Source: Rhyacichthys aspro
Lineage: Eukaryota > Chordata > Actinopteri > Gobiiformes > Rhyacichthyidae
NCBI GenBank assembly: GCA_036850595.1
Contig: CM072161.1
Location: 18,433,812 to 18,497,811 of the forward strand
Length of the DNA stretch: 64,000 nucleotides
Direction: 5' to 3'
Shown: positions 32,801 to 46,399 of the stretch, piece after piece
How the letters are laid out: every line of letters starts with the position of its first letter
Numbering within the stretch: position 1 is the first letter of the stretch
Position numbers and translations under genes: made by a program
The notes under the pieces: model-generated
Database searches by the model: none
What the model saw: the letters and a program-made list of their open reading frames with translations, nothing else
What the model was told of the DNA's origin: nothing

Positions 32801-34980
32801 TCAGACCTTGTACCTGTAGGATGAATGTCCTCTGTGTTGGTGTCAGGACTCTCTGATGAGCTCGGTTCTGCAGCTGAAACATTTCATTCACAAAAAATAA
32901 AAACTGTTGTTGGCTTTATTTTTAATTGACGACTCATTAAGACTTCGCTTTGTAAAACTAGTTTAGGCCTTGTTTTCTGAGTCCGAGTCCGAGGTGTAGA
33001 CCCATTATCTGTGAGTGGGACAGGGTTTTGTTGAAAATGTTAGTCTTTATCTCACATTGAACAAAGTCTCCTCCTTGTAATTGTTCTCATCCTTGAAAAA
33101 CAAAAGTGTTAATCCAGCAGTTAAGCCATTAAGTCCTTCTTACCATTTCGAATCTCTAAATTGAAGTGATGTTTCTTGTCGTTGAACCAGCCTGGGACGT
33201 CCACTCTGCATCCGTACGTCCCCTCATCCTCCGCCGTCACGTTCACGATGGTCAAAGACACGTCGCCTCGGTCCAGACGTCCCGTTAGCTGATATTTCCC
33301 AGAAACACCCAGTACCTCTGTCACCGTTTTCCCGTCTGTGGAGATGATGGGGTTTGAGCCACACAGTCCTCTTCCAGGCAGCTCTCCGCGAGTCCAGCAG
33401 CTCGTTAGAGGTCCATAGTACGAAATATCATACGAACAATTCAGAATGGCGTTTTCACCGGTTTCTGCAACGATCCGTGAAGCGTGACTCACTGAAACAT
33501 AACAGAGCAAACCTGGGTTAGACCTGGTGTTGTCTTTGGTTTATTCCTCGTGTATTTCCCAGTTTACAGAAGCTAAGTCCTGGTTTTGACCTGGTTTATT
33601 TCTGCTTCGGGTCTAACTCAGGGCTTGACTACCTCAGGAAACATAACATGCCTTTAATCAAGTGTGAGCCACTTAAATGAGATGAAATAAATACATTCGA
33701 AGTGTTTATTAATGTGGCTGTTCATGAGCCTTTAGTCACATTGATCTGAGGCTGGTCTCTAATTAGTTTCTATGAGCCACAATCTGGGGCGTTAACATCT
33801 GCGCCCCTGTCCAATCAGAAAATGTTATTGCGTCTTTATATCTTCTGTGATTCTTTACATCAACACCTCAAATAATGACCACGCTGCACAAACTCACATC
33901 CAAAGGTTATTTCAAGTCAAACAGTGGAGATTCAGGAAAATGTGTTTGTTTCTTCACAAAATCCTCCTCTCACAAGGCGCTTACGTGAAGAGAAGAAAAG
34001 GGAAGTGGAACTTGGACCAGAACAAGATGAGTTACCATCAACAGCAGCAGTTTATTACGAGAAGAGGAGCTGACACTGACCCAGAGGAAAGTGAAAGGGA
34101 CTCAGTCAGAGTTAAACAGGACTGTAATAGTTAAAAAAGCAGCAGCAGCCACTGTTTATCTGTGTCTAGAGCTCAAAAAGACAACAAACCGACTTTATGA
34201 GCAGACGGAGATGTGGACGGGAGTTTGAGGATAAAAACAAAGCGGCCACATTGACGATATATAACAAACCAATACAATAACTTAAACCTAAACCTCTGGC
34301 CTGAGCTGTCCTTCTGATGGACTCATTGATCCCGTCCATCCTCGTCCCTCCAAAAACAAAACCTCGAACTCTCCAGATCTTCCTCCTCTTTTCCTCAGAG
34401 CCACTGTCTCCAAACCAACAGCAGTGTCCAACTGAGGCACTCTTAATTTACAGCAACATAAACATGACGGCACTTAAATACAAACTCAACTCTGAAAAAG
34501 TTGGGGCAATGTCTTAAATGTAAATAAAAACACAAAGTTTTACTGCCATCAAACTCAAAAACAGCAATTACTTTTCATCAAATGGTTAAATATCTCCGTT
34601 TCACCTGATGTTGTTGATGTTCTGCTGTGGATGAAATAAGGTTTTATGAGATTTCCAAATTGTTGCATTTTGTTTTCATTTTACAAATTGTTTTAACTTT
34701 TTTGGAATTGGTTTTGTTTGAATTGGGTTTGATTCAATAAAAAAACATGCAATTAAATAAAGTGCCACAGCAGCAAAAGGCTTCATTCAGTTTTAGTCCT
34801 GGTCTGGTCCTGGTCTAGTCCTGGTCTAGTCCTGTCTAGTCCTGGTCTAGTCCTGGTCTAATCCTGTCTAGTCCTGGTCTAGTCCTGGTCTAGTCCTGGT
34901 CTAGTCCTGGTCTAGTCCTGGTCTAGTCCTGGTCTAGTACCTGAGAGCAGAGTGAGCAGACAGCAGTAGATGCCCTTCAT
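29877..34980 (-). CDS. TIM-family (HAVCR/TIMD4-like) receptor, gene 2
   Basis: Seven coding exons (complement): 34941-34980, 33144-33491, 32814-32873, 32600-32673, 32105-32189, 31820-31847, 29877-30003; total 762 nt, 253 residues, all GT-AG. In order: signal peptide MKGIYCCLLTLLS; IgV domain in one exon with NCSYDISYYG, SCWTRGELPGRGLC, ISTDGKTV, DEGTYGCRVDVPGWFNDKK; a short Ser/Thr stalk rather than a long mucin; a membrane helix around VVLLSVLFTVLTVLTVAVVL; and a tail ending IDNIYNIEPETDYERCP with two tyrosine motifs. The WFND loop is the metal-ion-dependent phosphatidylserine site of TIM-1 and TIM-4, so a role in apoptotic-cell recognition is plausible. Only four of the six usual TIM IgV cysteines remain. 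It is convergent with stim1. Confidence 0.9.
31161..31258 (+). repeat. interspersed element family R2, copy 2
   Basis: Nearly the same as 11572-11690, including AATACAATAATCAGACTGGA and GCAGGGCCTATAGAG. It lies in the last intron of TIM gene 2. Confidence 0.75.
31910..32590. repeat. TAGTCCTGGTTT-type blocks in TIM gene 2 introns
   Basis: Irregular plus-strand units (GGTTTAGTCCTGG, GGTCTAGTCC, TAGTCCATGGTTTAG) fill the introns either side of the membrane exon (32105-32189), and a short perfect run lies at about 32730-32795. The exon itself contains none. Confidence 0.8.
34793..34938. repeat. near-perfect 11-bp TAGTCCTGGTC tandem array
   Basis: About 146 bp of TAGTCCTGGTC units with few changes end 3 bp before the signal-peptide exon boundary of TIM gene 2. 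On the transcript the array is the very start of intron 1, directly after the donor. Confidence 0.92.
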
Positions 34981-37014
34981 TGTGATTCTGTGAGACTCTG
35001 AGCAGAAGAAGCCACAGAGTCAGACTCAGACTCTTTCAGAGGCAGGTCTCAACCTCAGGCTCCTCCTTTTGAACTGAAATAATCACAGAGTAATCATTTA
35101 AAGCCCCTCCACACATTTTTCTTTCTTTTTTCTCTCCCAGTCTTACTCGCTCCCAGCTGCAGCAGATGGACCTTTTCTGCTTTTCTTTCCTTAAAAAAGT
35201 CAAGTGAGCTCAGTATCAAACTGATGTGAAACTATAATTATGTCTCATTTAACTTTGCTTCTCTTTTCTCTGTTTTTCTTTTTTATGCTGCTTCCCAAAT
35301 ACTAAAACTAAAAAAAGGAAAACTAAACCATATCTCCAGATCAAAATACATCAAAGTGAAATTTAGAGCTGACCATGAACTTTCACTCTGGAGTTTTTCA
35401 CTTACACAAAGGCTAAAGATATTTTTAATAAAATCTTCAAGTGACTAATGCATTTTGTCCTAATAACCATTTGACCAGTCAACCTTTTTTTCTTCTTTGG
35501 TTCATTGGGGGAAAGATTTGCAGAGAATCAGGTGGAAAACAATGAATCATTTGACTTCATATAGTTTTGATTCAAATTATTTACTCATCACATTCACTTA
35601 ACACTTCAACAGAGAGTATTGTATGTTTCATTTTGTTAAAAACAGAAGCTGACGTTAAACCTGACTCGTTCTTACTGTTAATGCTAATAAACAAATTTAC
35701 TCAGTAATCATTGGTTTATTTAAAAATATTCATGAGCACTTTTTATTTAATTCTTTTACCTATGGGCCCGCTCACACCTGCACTTTTTATTTAATACTTT
35801 TTCCTAAGGTCCTGTTTTCACCTGCACTGTTTGTTTAGGACCTTTCCATTTGATCTGAACCAAATCTTCAGGAGAAAAAGCTCCAACGGATCAAGGCTCA
35901 GACCAAACAGCAGTTTTTGGTTTTGACAACTGACTAATTTAGCTTCATTTTACCTTAACACAGACCTTTTTTTTCTTTATTTTCTGCTTCAATTTCAGTA
36001 TAATAAGTAGAAAACCTCTTCAAACAAAGTTGTTGGAAGGTTAAATCACCTGCTTCTTGTTTCATCTTTTTCAACAACATCTCAAAGCCACAGAGGCGTT
36101 AAAACCTGACTCCAAACAAACCCTGGTGGGTCTGGGTCCACTTTTATTGCGCGGTTTATCACATCACAGCTCGGTCATGTTCACTTCCTCTGAGCCACTT
36201 CCTGTATCACAGCCTCGAGCAGGTTTCATTTCTCTAAATGTCTTTTTCTGTCACTTATCTCATGATTCTTATCTATTCTTATTATAAATAGAAGTAAAAT
36301 ATGGGTAAAAAGGGACAATTAAACAAACAGTGTTGTATTTTTCTTTCTTTTAATACAGAAAGCCTTAACATCAAGTTTGAATATCAAGGTTTTTAATAGA
36401 TCTAAATGTTTAGAGGCCTGGGAGGCAATGTCACCCAACTCACATTTAGACCTCCAACAGGAAAGAGCCCCATCTGAACATGGAGCTTAAAAATAATCTG
36501 TAAAAAAAAACATGGAGCCTATTTCCATACAGTTTCCAATACATTTTTGTCACATCCCTCTGACTGTGTCCCATTTGAACAGAAGGAAAACCAGAGCAAA
36601 AAGTCGATCAAGGAACACTGTGTGGAGTTCAAGGACAGTGCAATTCAGACCGGGGTCGTTCCTCTTTTTAAGAAGGGGACCGGAGGAACAATGCGGATTT
36701 CTGCCCGGACTCAGACTGGACCAGCTTTAGACCCTGGGGCTGAAGTTTGCCCACAGTCCACATGGCCTTCAGGATCTGGAGGCCTTCAACTGTCTCTCTT
36801 GTGGCTCCTGTAAAAGGTGCTCTGGGAGTTTGGGCCCGGGGCCCTCTGTTTTTTTGTAGCTTTGCGTCTTACTATTGCAGCTGTGCCCCTTTGTAATTAT
36901 TGTGACGCTGCTGTTAAAAACCTCACTTTCACTCAGGATCAACAAGCTATCCATCTATTCTAAATCCTTATCAGTCCCATTAACATTTGTGAGTAATTTG
37001 TGGAAAATGAAATG

Positions 37015-37050
37015 CCCCCCTGTCGGGGAATCGAACCCCGGTCTCTCGTG
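37015..37050 (-). pseudogene. tRNA-Asp-like 3' fragment
   Basis: On the minus strand GAGACCGGGGTTCGATTCCC followed by CGACAGGGG reproduces the variable region, T arm and most of the 3' acceptor strand of vertebrate tRNA-Asp(GTC). The anticodon arm, D arm and matching 5' acceptor strand are absent upstream. It is a truncated tRNA pseudogene or the remnant of a tRNA-derived element, not a functional gene. Confidence 0.55.
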
Positions 37051-40000
37051 TGGCGCTGTTTCATGATGATCCGGTGATGTTTTCTGAAGTGAACGCCTCC
37101 CTCTGCTGGACACAACCGAAATCGAGAAAAGCAAACAACTCGACCACAAGGTCACAAGAAATAAATTAACTAGATTATAATTTTAACACCAGTAATATAA
37201 AGTAAATAAACAGATGAGAAATGAAAACATACGTTAAAGAAGTTTTGAAAATTAGGACTAACAGCACCCCCAGAATAAGTCACTGAACGATGGTTAAGAT
37301 ACAGATGGTTAAATTCAAAGATAATAATGAAAAAAAATTGCACACTTGTTGTCAACTGTATAATCCAGAGAGTGGCGCCATTGCTCCACACGTTTCCCTC
37401 TTATTTACAGTAGGTTTGTCTGAACCTGAGTCAGCGCTGACGAAGAGGTTTTCTTTCGTTGTCCTGATAATAGTCTACGTTTATTATACTGAAAAATTTA
37501 CAAAAGGGATTTCTGCTTACTGTACTTTGCAACTATGTCATAAAACAAAGATTTATATTATTTATCAAACACAATGATAAACTTTTGTGTGGAGAATTTG
37601 AGGGATTCATAAACTCTAAGGGCTTACATTCAGCCAACTACAGTTGATTAATGATGATGAAGTCTGTAGATCTATCTATTAGGCTCTATTGAGATTTAAA
37701 TATATTTGTCCAAGATAAACAAATGCAACAAGTGTGCAACTAGTGTTATTTTGCAGTGATAATACACAACTGAAAAAATACAGCAGGTCTGTGCCCCATT
37801 ATGTTCAATTATGTACTACAATACATCACACAATGCACCTTTAAGTCTGTTTTTTTTTATTTTCAGTGCCATAGAGACAGATGTACAGGATACGAGAGAA
37901 TCACACAGGATTTGAACAGATGCAGCTCCGTTTATGTGGTTCACCCTCTACTGGACGAGAAAAAGAGTTTTTTCTGCAATCAATATAGACCACAGGTTTA
38001 TATATGTTTACACTTTTACTTTGAATCCAGTGGCCCTTGATTTAAAGATTAAAACCACCACATTTGCTTTATGTTGAATTAAAAACAATGAACTGCTAGT
38101 GACTCTCTCAAAAAGTAGAAAACTGGTGCAGTGTCTTGATTTTTCTGTTTGGATGGAGACCTGCAACCTCTGACGTCATGTAAAGTTAAGGTACTTCATG
38201 GAAACACAACGAATGAACATGTTTCTTTTTGTGAGAAAACAATAATAAATGGACACTGTTTCACGTGTTACAGGTTCGGGCACACGTCGGACTAAAAATA
38301 GACCCGAGAGGCAGAGAGCTGAAGTTGTTTTAGTGCTTCGTGTCTTTGATGTGAAGTGCGGTTCATTATTCAATTATTCCTCCGTTATTCTTCTGTTCCT
38401 GTGCATCCGAGCGAACATTCCTGCCTGTGTTTACAGTGAGGGATCGAGTAACACAGGGCTCTCAAACACAAAAGAACAGGGTTTACATCAAAATAAAACA
38501 GGTCCAATGTTCTTAATGTGAGGAGTTTTACTTTTAGAACTTGACAAAGAAGAGGAAAAAGAAGTGGTCTATTTGAGGAATAGTTCTTTCTGTAAAATGT
38601 AACGCAAATTGAAAGGAACTGTCAGCACCTTTTCACCATAAAAACATAGACTTTAGCCATAATTTTGATGGTTTCTCTGGTTTCTAAAGCCTTGTTTCCA
38701 CTGTGATGGTACAATGTAAGTCGGTTCTGGCTCGTTTCCACCAAAAAACATATTTCAAAAGAAAAATGCTTCATTCAAGCCTCAAGTGTTTATTACTACA
38801 CTTTAAATATTAGTAGGAAGTGGTGTTGAAGTCAAGACCAATACCAGACAGTATCGAGACCAAGGGTTTGATATATTGCTTTCAATATAAAGCAAGAATC
38901 CAAATCCAGTCTTAGACCAAGTAGGGAGGCAGGGTTATAGATTTTTAATTGAACATAAAAGAATAAATATTTATATAATTTGCGTTTTGGTTGGATTCAA
39001 GACTGTGACGAGACTTAAAACGGTCTTAAGAAAATATAGATAAACATGGAGGAAGGCTGTGTGGAATCAAAAGAGCATCAAATGTGCAGTAGATTTTCTA
39101 TGTAAGATTTTCTGTACGATACCACTCCAGAGGAAATGAGTCTCAAGCTTTGGCCTTTGGTTCAGTGTGGTCCACTTTTGAAAAGGAGAGACTTTTGATT
39201 GAACGACTGATAATCCACACTTTGGGCGAAAACAAGAAGTGAGCGTCTTGTTCTTGTGATAATCTCACATTTTCCAAAAAGAGCAAATGCAAGATGTTTT
39301 TTTTTCCTAACAGCAAAGAAGCATTTATTAACAACAGCTGTTTCTAGTTTTACTTAGAGACAACATTGTGTGCCTCTAATGTCTTCAATTAAACATTTAC
39401 ATTTCATCGAACACGAGCAAAGCCAAATGTTCCCTAAAATGTTCAAATAGTGTCTCATAGACCTCCTTTTACAATATCCTCTCGTAACTCTGTTTCCTGC
39501 AGTTTGAGGTGATTAAGAGGTCGACATCATGTGATTAAACGATCAGTTAAAGACACAAAGTTTATCCCGAAAGAGAAAAGGTCACAACACAAAAAGTGGA
39601 GGTGATTTATCTGAAATATAGGAGGTGCTTTTTGTCTGTATTTGGACAAAAACGTGACTCTGTGATTCACCGCCGCTGCTGCCGTTACATAACTCCACTT
39701 TAAATCAGGTGTGCATAGTTTCCAGTCAGCGGCTAATTTAAACCAGGATTCATCAGAAAGCGGAGGTCGAAGGTCGCGAGGAGAGAGTGTCCAAATGAAA
39801 CACGTCGAGGCTGAGCTGGAGTCCTGGAGACACAGGTGAGCAGCCTTTTTAGGAGAGCATTGGGTTTTAGCGGCTCCCGTTCATTTCCATTTAAAAATAC
39901 TGATAAAAGTAGTCGATACAGCTCCGGACGTCACGTGACTTCTGTCGGCCATGTTGGCAGGAAAAAGTGAGGAAGATGTGATCAGTGCCAGTGTAGATCT

Positions 40001-43000
40001 CCAACAAACGGACTTCATTTAACACTTTATTCCACAGTTATTGAGCTGAACTTCATTAAATCTATTTCCCTGAGCCTTTATACTGCACCAGACAAGAATC
40101 TAAACTGTTTCTTTTCACTATATCAAGACCTTGTGTGGCGTGTATTTTATAAAAAAGACTAGTAAAAAAAGAAAATGAATCTGTGTTAATCTTTGTTTTA
40201 CAGCGCACTATTCGCCGGTCGGCTTTTATTACTTTGAGTCACTATAGTGCATTATAAAGTGACTAAGCTGGCCTTTCTCCAAATATGGTCATCACTTCTG
40301 GCTCGAGTCTATAAAATTCTTCTTCTTCTTCTTTTCTTGCAGCTGGTGCTTCTCTGTGGTTCAGCGTTTTCTCGACTCAGTGTCAAACCCATCTGGGGCT
40401 GATCTGTCTTTAGTTTCGGACACATTTCTGGCTGTGAGTCAACACCGTGTGCCTTGTTAATGTTTTCTGCAGAGACCGAACAGTTTTACCTTCTGTCGCT
40501 TCATCTGAGGTTTTCTGTGGCAGCTCAGAGACAAACACATGAAGAAACACTGCTGTGGTTTTACCCAAATCCTCTTTAGGTTTTATCTGTGTAATAAAAG
40601 TCAAAGCAGAATAGTTCTAGTCAGTATGAATACATGGTACAAAAATAAACCTATGCGACATGTTTCCACTGAAATTTTATGATGCAAAGTGTTAGAATGA
40701 AGGATAACGTACGGCTATGGTCCACAGTGAGCAGTGGAAATGAAAACAGAAATGATAAACACTAGACTGACTTCACAGACTATGTAATGGTCTCAAAAAT
40801 ACATGGTTTCTGAGATAATAACACTGATTTTTGTTGTATGTGGTAAGCTTTGGATTTCACATGAGTACAAATCACAATAACTATCCAGCTTTTTTATTTT
40901 ATAGATCTATATTTGTTGTTTTTTTTGTGTGTTGTTTTTGTGCAACGTAAAATCTACTTTTTTTTTGTCTGGTACAAAAATACATTTCACTGAGCATTAT
41001 GTAACAGAGCGAGTGAAAACGTAGGAACCTAATGCAGCTCTTTGAATTTAATCTAATATTAGTCTAATATTTATTCTGTTTACATCTGTTGTCATATACA
41101 CATAAACATATTAACCAGATCCAACAAAATTTAAGTGTTAATCTAAACAATAAATAAACCAGGGCCTTACTCAGACTTTGGTTTAGCCTTTTTTCCAAAA
41201 ACCTTCTTACAGCAGACCTGAACTGAGGCTTCACTGTGAGTCCAACTGAATCAGAAGATGATGTTTTTATTACAAGAGAAGTGCCTGTTCAGCTTTAGAT
41301 TTAGGATGCTCTGTGTTTTCTCCGAACACAACCCACGACCCACGATTGAAGTTCACGCAGAGTAAAAATAGTCCCAAAACTTTAATCACTCAGTACTCAA
41401 TTTCTCTGCAAAAGTCAGTCCTTTTTCAACACTGGGCTCGTCCTGGAAACAAACAATGTCAGAGTGAACAGGACCTCAGACCTAAAGCTGCTGGGATAGG
41501 CTCCATTGAGACTCCTAATTAGAATAAAGGCTCATTTATTCTCCATTTATGTTCACAATCAAAGCAGTCGTTACACATACTGTCATCATGTTTCATTATA
41601 GACAACAACCTTTTACATATTTCACCTTTAAAGACATTTTATTGGTGCCTTTAAATTATTGGCAAATAATTGAAAATAGACAGACTAAAGCAGAATGAAA
41701 CCAGGGCCAAATCCCGAAGCTGTAATAAATGTGTGTCTGAGATTTAAAGGGACGCACTGCTGTTTGGAGTTTGGCAGATAATAATTAACAGAGAGACTGA
41801 CGCTTTAATGGCCCTCTCTGTTTCTCTGTGAGCGACTGGAGTCTGACGTATTCAAGACCAGCTCGAGGTTTAGGAGGAAAACCCAGACGATAAATCATTC
41901 TGTCTCGATAAAAGCTGAATAATCCATTGTAGGGTGGAACGACTCCGAAGGAACCTGGCACCGAGCGCTTCCAAGTCGTGGCTGTGAACTACATTTAAGG
42001 CTGTGCAGGAATTAAAAACAGGTCTAAACCAGGTCTAAACCAGGTCTATACTTGGGCAAACCTCACAAAATAACTAGCTGTGTAACCGAACAAGAAATAT
42101 GAGGCTAAACTGAGACAAACCAGAATGAAACCAAGGATTTAAACACGTCTGAAACAGGATTAAACAAGGTCAAACCCAGGACTTATCTTTGGAATGAGCT
42201 TAATTAAACTCAAATCAAAACAGGCAGAAACCTAATCGAAGTCAGGACTAATTCTTGGACTAACCCAGGACAAAAGTCTACAAAAGTCAGAGGTAAACCA
42301 GGATTATAACCAAGAAAAAGACCTGGACTAAATCAGGATTAAGAGGTCATTTACACAAGGCCAGAACACAAATGTTGTCCACTGATGTACATTAGCTTAA
42401 TATCGAGCTGGTTGCATTTCTCTGTTGGGAACTTTTGCCAAAACCATCTTGTTTATGCACAATTTGCGATTTTTTATGCTAATTCTTTCATTAAAAATGT
42501 ATTGTCGGCTTAACTGATGAGCTATACTTCTGTTTTAGTCTTGGTTTAATCCTAGTTTTACTTTTGACATTATTGGATTTGTGAAAACAATGTTGTGGCC
42601 AGTGAGGAGCTGTGTTTTCAGGAGCTTTATGTCTTTTCTAAACCAAAGGAATCTGTGCAGTATTTGAGTTTAATTGAATCCATAAGCGGCCGCTCTCTGA
42701 ACACGAGCCTCTTCTGATTCAAATGGTTTCATATAAAACATAGAGGACATAAATTAGATGGTTCTGTGTTATCACTGTGGACAGAAATGAAGAGGGAGGT
42801 ATTTCCGGACGATTCAGGACAGACTCGGAGAACGTTTTTCTTTATTATGTAACATTTCTACAAACAACAGAGAAACAGAAGAATGTGTCTAATACAAAGG
42901 GATAAGGGCATTAGAAAAAATATTGAACAGGACATTAAAAACACAGCATTAAATCAGGACTAAATCAAGAATGAACTGTGACGGAATTAGGATTAAACCA

Positions 43001-43341
43001 GGAGTCAAGCAAAGACCAACAGAGTGAGACTAGAGACAAACCCTAAGAGACAAGAGTTTAACAGAGAAAAAGTCAAAACAAACGGACACAAAGCCACAAC
43101 AGACTCATTATTATTTTATGGCCTAAAAATCACCATTAAACGCACCATTTGAAATTAGTTTCAGTTCACCAATTGCACCTTGAATAAGAATAAATCAGAA
43201 CAAAACCTCTGCAACATTTTCTGCAGAAAATGTACCACACATCTCTCTACGGGAGCCCGTTTAATCCATAAAGGTGCCATTATTGCTCTCTATGTGCTTT
43301 AATGTGCTTTAATTGAATTGTTTTTGCCCTTTTCTCTCCTC

Positions 43342-43355
43342 GTTGCCATAGTGAC
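43342..43355 (+). promoter_or_regulatory. RFX X-box-like site
   Basis: GTTGCCATAGTGAC matches the left X-box half-site perfectly and the right half with one change (RGYAAC versus GTGAC). It is intergenic; function unknown. Confidence 0.25.
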
Positions 43356-45420
43356 GGGAGCATCACTGAATATAATCTCCTCTAAACTCTGTGTGAATCC
43401 CGATGTAGGTCTGCAAAAGTCGGTCCAAAAACCTGCAGAATCTGAAGTGGCCCAGTTTTTTAATCATGTGATGTGCCTCATTTTATTGTCATCTCTTCGA
43501 AGTAGAGCTTCTGTGAGGAACAAGTGAAGGAATTGTTATAAATTTAATTATAAGATCCCACTGGAGTTAATTTGTCATATGATATTTTTCCATGTTGTAT
43601 CTGGAAAACAGTGATCCAGCTTAGTTTCATGGATAAATACAGGCAGCAGATACTATAGGAGCAGTTAATTGTATTTAATGAAGGTATTCAGTGTCGGCTG
43701 ATGGTGGGTGGGCGAACAAATGCATTAATATGGATCAATATTCACAACAAAGACACCAAAAGTACAACACTTAGAGACCAATAAAACCTCAGAGAGATAC
43801 AAAAAATAGATGGAAAGTCTTTCTGTTTGGAGAGAAGCAGAGGAAGTTAAAATGTCCTAATAACTTTATTATTTGTGATGGACAGGAGGGACCAGAGGTA
43901 AGTATGTATTTATTGTAAAGGTGAACTATTGTGAGGAGCCCAGGGGTAGGTAAATATTCAGGGATAACTGTCTCTTAAAGGGGAGTCCAAAATCCAAAAG
44001 TGTAGGAGGTCAAAGAATCAGGGACGGGTTCGGGTAAGAGCTGATGAAAGTTAGACTCTGGTTTTCATGACGTCAAGAGTTAAAGAGCAGTAGCGCTGGG
44101 CGAGGAGTTGTTATGCTCCTGTTGCCCATTATCTTAACTGCTCCCTTCAGGTGTTGATGCCCTTTTAAAGAGAAGTTTTCATTCCAGTCTTGATCCTGGT
44201 TAAGTCCCGATTCAGCCCCTGATATGTCTTATGTGTTAAGATGTTGTTTAGTCTTGATTTGATTGTTTTAATCCCTCGACAGGACTGACCAAGAGTGTTT
44301 CTATCTTTCATAAAATGCAGTGTTATGAGGCTGATCTCTCCATCTCTTGATAATTGCACAGCTTTAACATCTTTACGATTTCATCTTCCCCTTCTTCTGC
44401 CACCGAACACAAATCAACCCCCAGAGGATGATGGGAAAAGCGTCTCACTGCGTCAGAAACCCAGCGTCCAGGGCGGGGTTTGGGTCGATGCGGTGTTTTA
44501 TTGCGGAAACAGCAGCCATCTTTGAGCTGTTATCCTTCATAAAGACGACGGTAGCCTCTGACTCACAGTGTTTTTATAGCAACAGCTTTAAATCAACGAC
44601 TGTTTTCATCACACGACGTAATATTGGTGTCAGGGACAAACTGAGTGAGGTTGCTTTTTAAACCAATCACAGTGGGGTGAAGGTTGATTGAGCTGTTTGT
44701 GAAAAAAAACCCAATGCAGTGTATATTTTTCTCCCTTAGAGTCGGTATTTAACATATTCCCATTTGGCGCATCTATAGATAAACTGTCATCTCTTCACAT
44801 TCCTCTCTGACACCGTCAAGCGCATCATTTGCATCTCACTTTTCCATTTGGCATTTTCCACAAACGAGACCCAGATCCACAAACAACCGCAGCCGTGAGC
44901 TCATGTTTTCCATTGACGCATTACAAATAAGGATCTACATTCAGCTTCTGTGTTGGACCAAAGTTAACCACTTTCTTCTGTGCATTTTGGTGCTGTTTAG
45001 TTGGTCTTTCTTCTACCTTCTGTGGTTGGATGGTCTTCTTGCTCCAATAACTGATCGGTGTTTAATGTATTGCAGTACTCTTAGAAACACTGCAGTCAAT
45101 TAAAAAAAGGCATTAATATGGCTACATCCAAGTACTGCTTCAGTCAGAGCCTCAGCTTTACTTCACTGGACTTTACTTTAAGCTTGAAACAATAAGACGC
45201 ACCAACTGAAGCTACACAAATCAACCAAGAAAACAAAATCCTACACTCCTCAAACTAATTAAACATCAATACAACTTTAAAAAAAATATATATATATGCA
45301 TCTTAAGCCTCTAAAGCCTCTGCCTCCACTTTATTCCTTTCCTCGTCTATGTCAACACATGTGCATTTCATTTTGTTTCTTACTGTCCTAATTGAACTGG
45401 ACTGTGACCCTGAGAGCTGC

Positions 45421-45530
45421 ATGTTTCATCTGTTTCTGTTATTTCTATATTAATAATAATACGTCTCCTGGCCCTACTCCAGTCTGATTATTGTATTTTT
45501 CTGGTTAAACGGTAAAATTAGCCTCTAGAG
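45421..45530 (-). repeat. interspersed element family R2, copy 3 (inverted)
   Basis: The reverse complement contains AATACAATAATCAGACTGGA, TAGGGCC and CAGATGAAAC as in copy 1. Confidence 0.7.
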
Positions 45531-45832
45531 AAACACATTCACCTCATTAAAACTGAAGCCACTGATACTGTGCTCACTGTATGTTTATAATCAATGGCAG
45601 ATAAAATCAGTCATCAGTAAAAATGTCCTGTAATATGATCGTCAGTGAAAGTGGGGGAAGCCTGGAATCTGAGCCGTGATTGGCTGTCGCTGTGTCACAT
45701 GACCAGGTTATTGTTGATGTGTTGTCGTGGAATGGGGCACATGTCAAACTGCCCTGAAAATAGCCGTCACTTTGCCAAGGACACATCCCTGAGGCTCGGT
45801 TATATCAGCTCTCACTCAGAAGTCATCCTACT

Positions 45833-45886
45833 GGTCCTGGTTTAGTCCTGGTTTAGTCCTGGTTTAGTCCTGGTTTAGTCCTGGTT
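45833..45886. repeat. perfect 12-bp TAGTCCTGGTTT tandem, followed by opposite-strand units
   Basis: Between four and five perfect 12-bp units, followed within about 35 bp by units of the complementary sense (CTAGGACTAAACCCTGGAC). The two could pair as an inverted repeat. Confidence 0.85.
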
Positions 45887-46399
45887 AATTTGAAACTAGC
45901 ACTTAACCCAGCTCCAAATCTAGGACTAAACCCTGGACTATACCAAGACTCAACAATGAAAAAAACAGAAACAAACCAGAGCTAAACCACTAAAACTAAA
46001 TCTTGCACTAAATCATGGCCAAATCTATGACTAGCCCAAGACTAAGACAAGACTAAACAAGGACTAACAAGGTCTAAACGAAGAGAACTAAACGAAGAAC
46101 AAGTCGATTTTGTATTCCCAGATGTTTGGTGTTAACGACAAATCTCTTGGAATAAAAATGAAACAAATTTGTAGTGGATGCCTGTATTTAGCATTTAGTC
46201 CTGTTTATCCAGCTCTGTTGGTATTTAAGCGAGTTCCCAGGGGATTATGGGAAATATTGTCCTGAGGCTACTGTAATATTCCTTTTATATCCCACTGCAA
46301 CGCTCTGTTTGTGTTTGTCCAACTGTGGATCTCTACGGCTGAGAGGAAGGCTCCAATCACACTGCAGTGAGCAATAATAAAAATGTATCGCACTGACTT

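Noticed and set aside
34793..34938. CRISPR-like regularly spaced repeats
   Set aside because: These are head-to-tail 11-bp units with no unique spacers in a vertebrate genome. The same applies to the other arrays.
36547..36813. 88-codon ORF (SKKSIKEHCVEFKDS...)
   Set aside because: It looks slightly protein-like, but I recognise no family and find no splice partners. Possibly a fragment of an old mobile element; not supportable.
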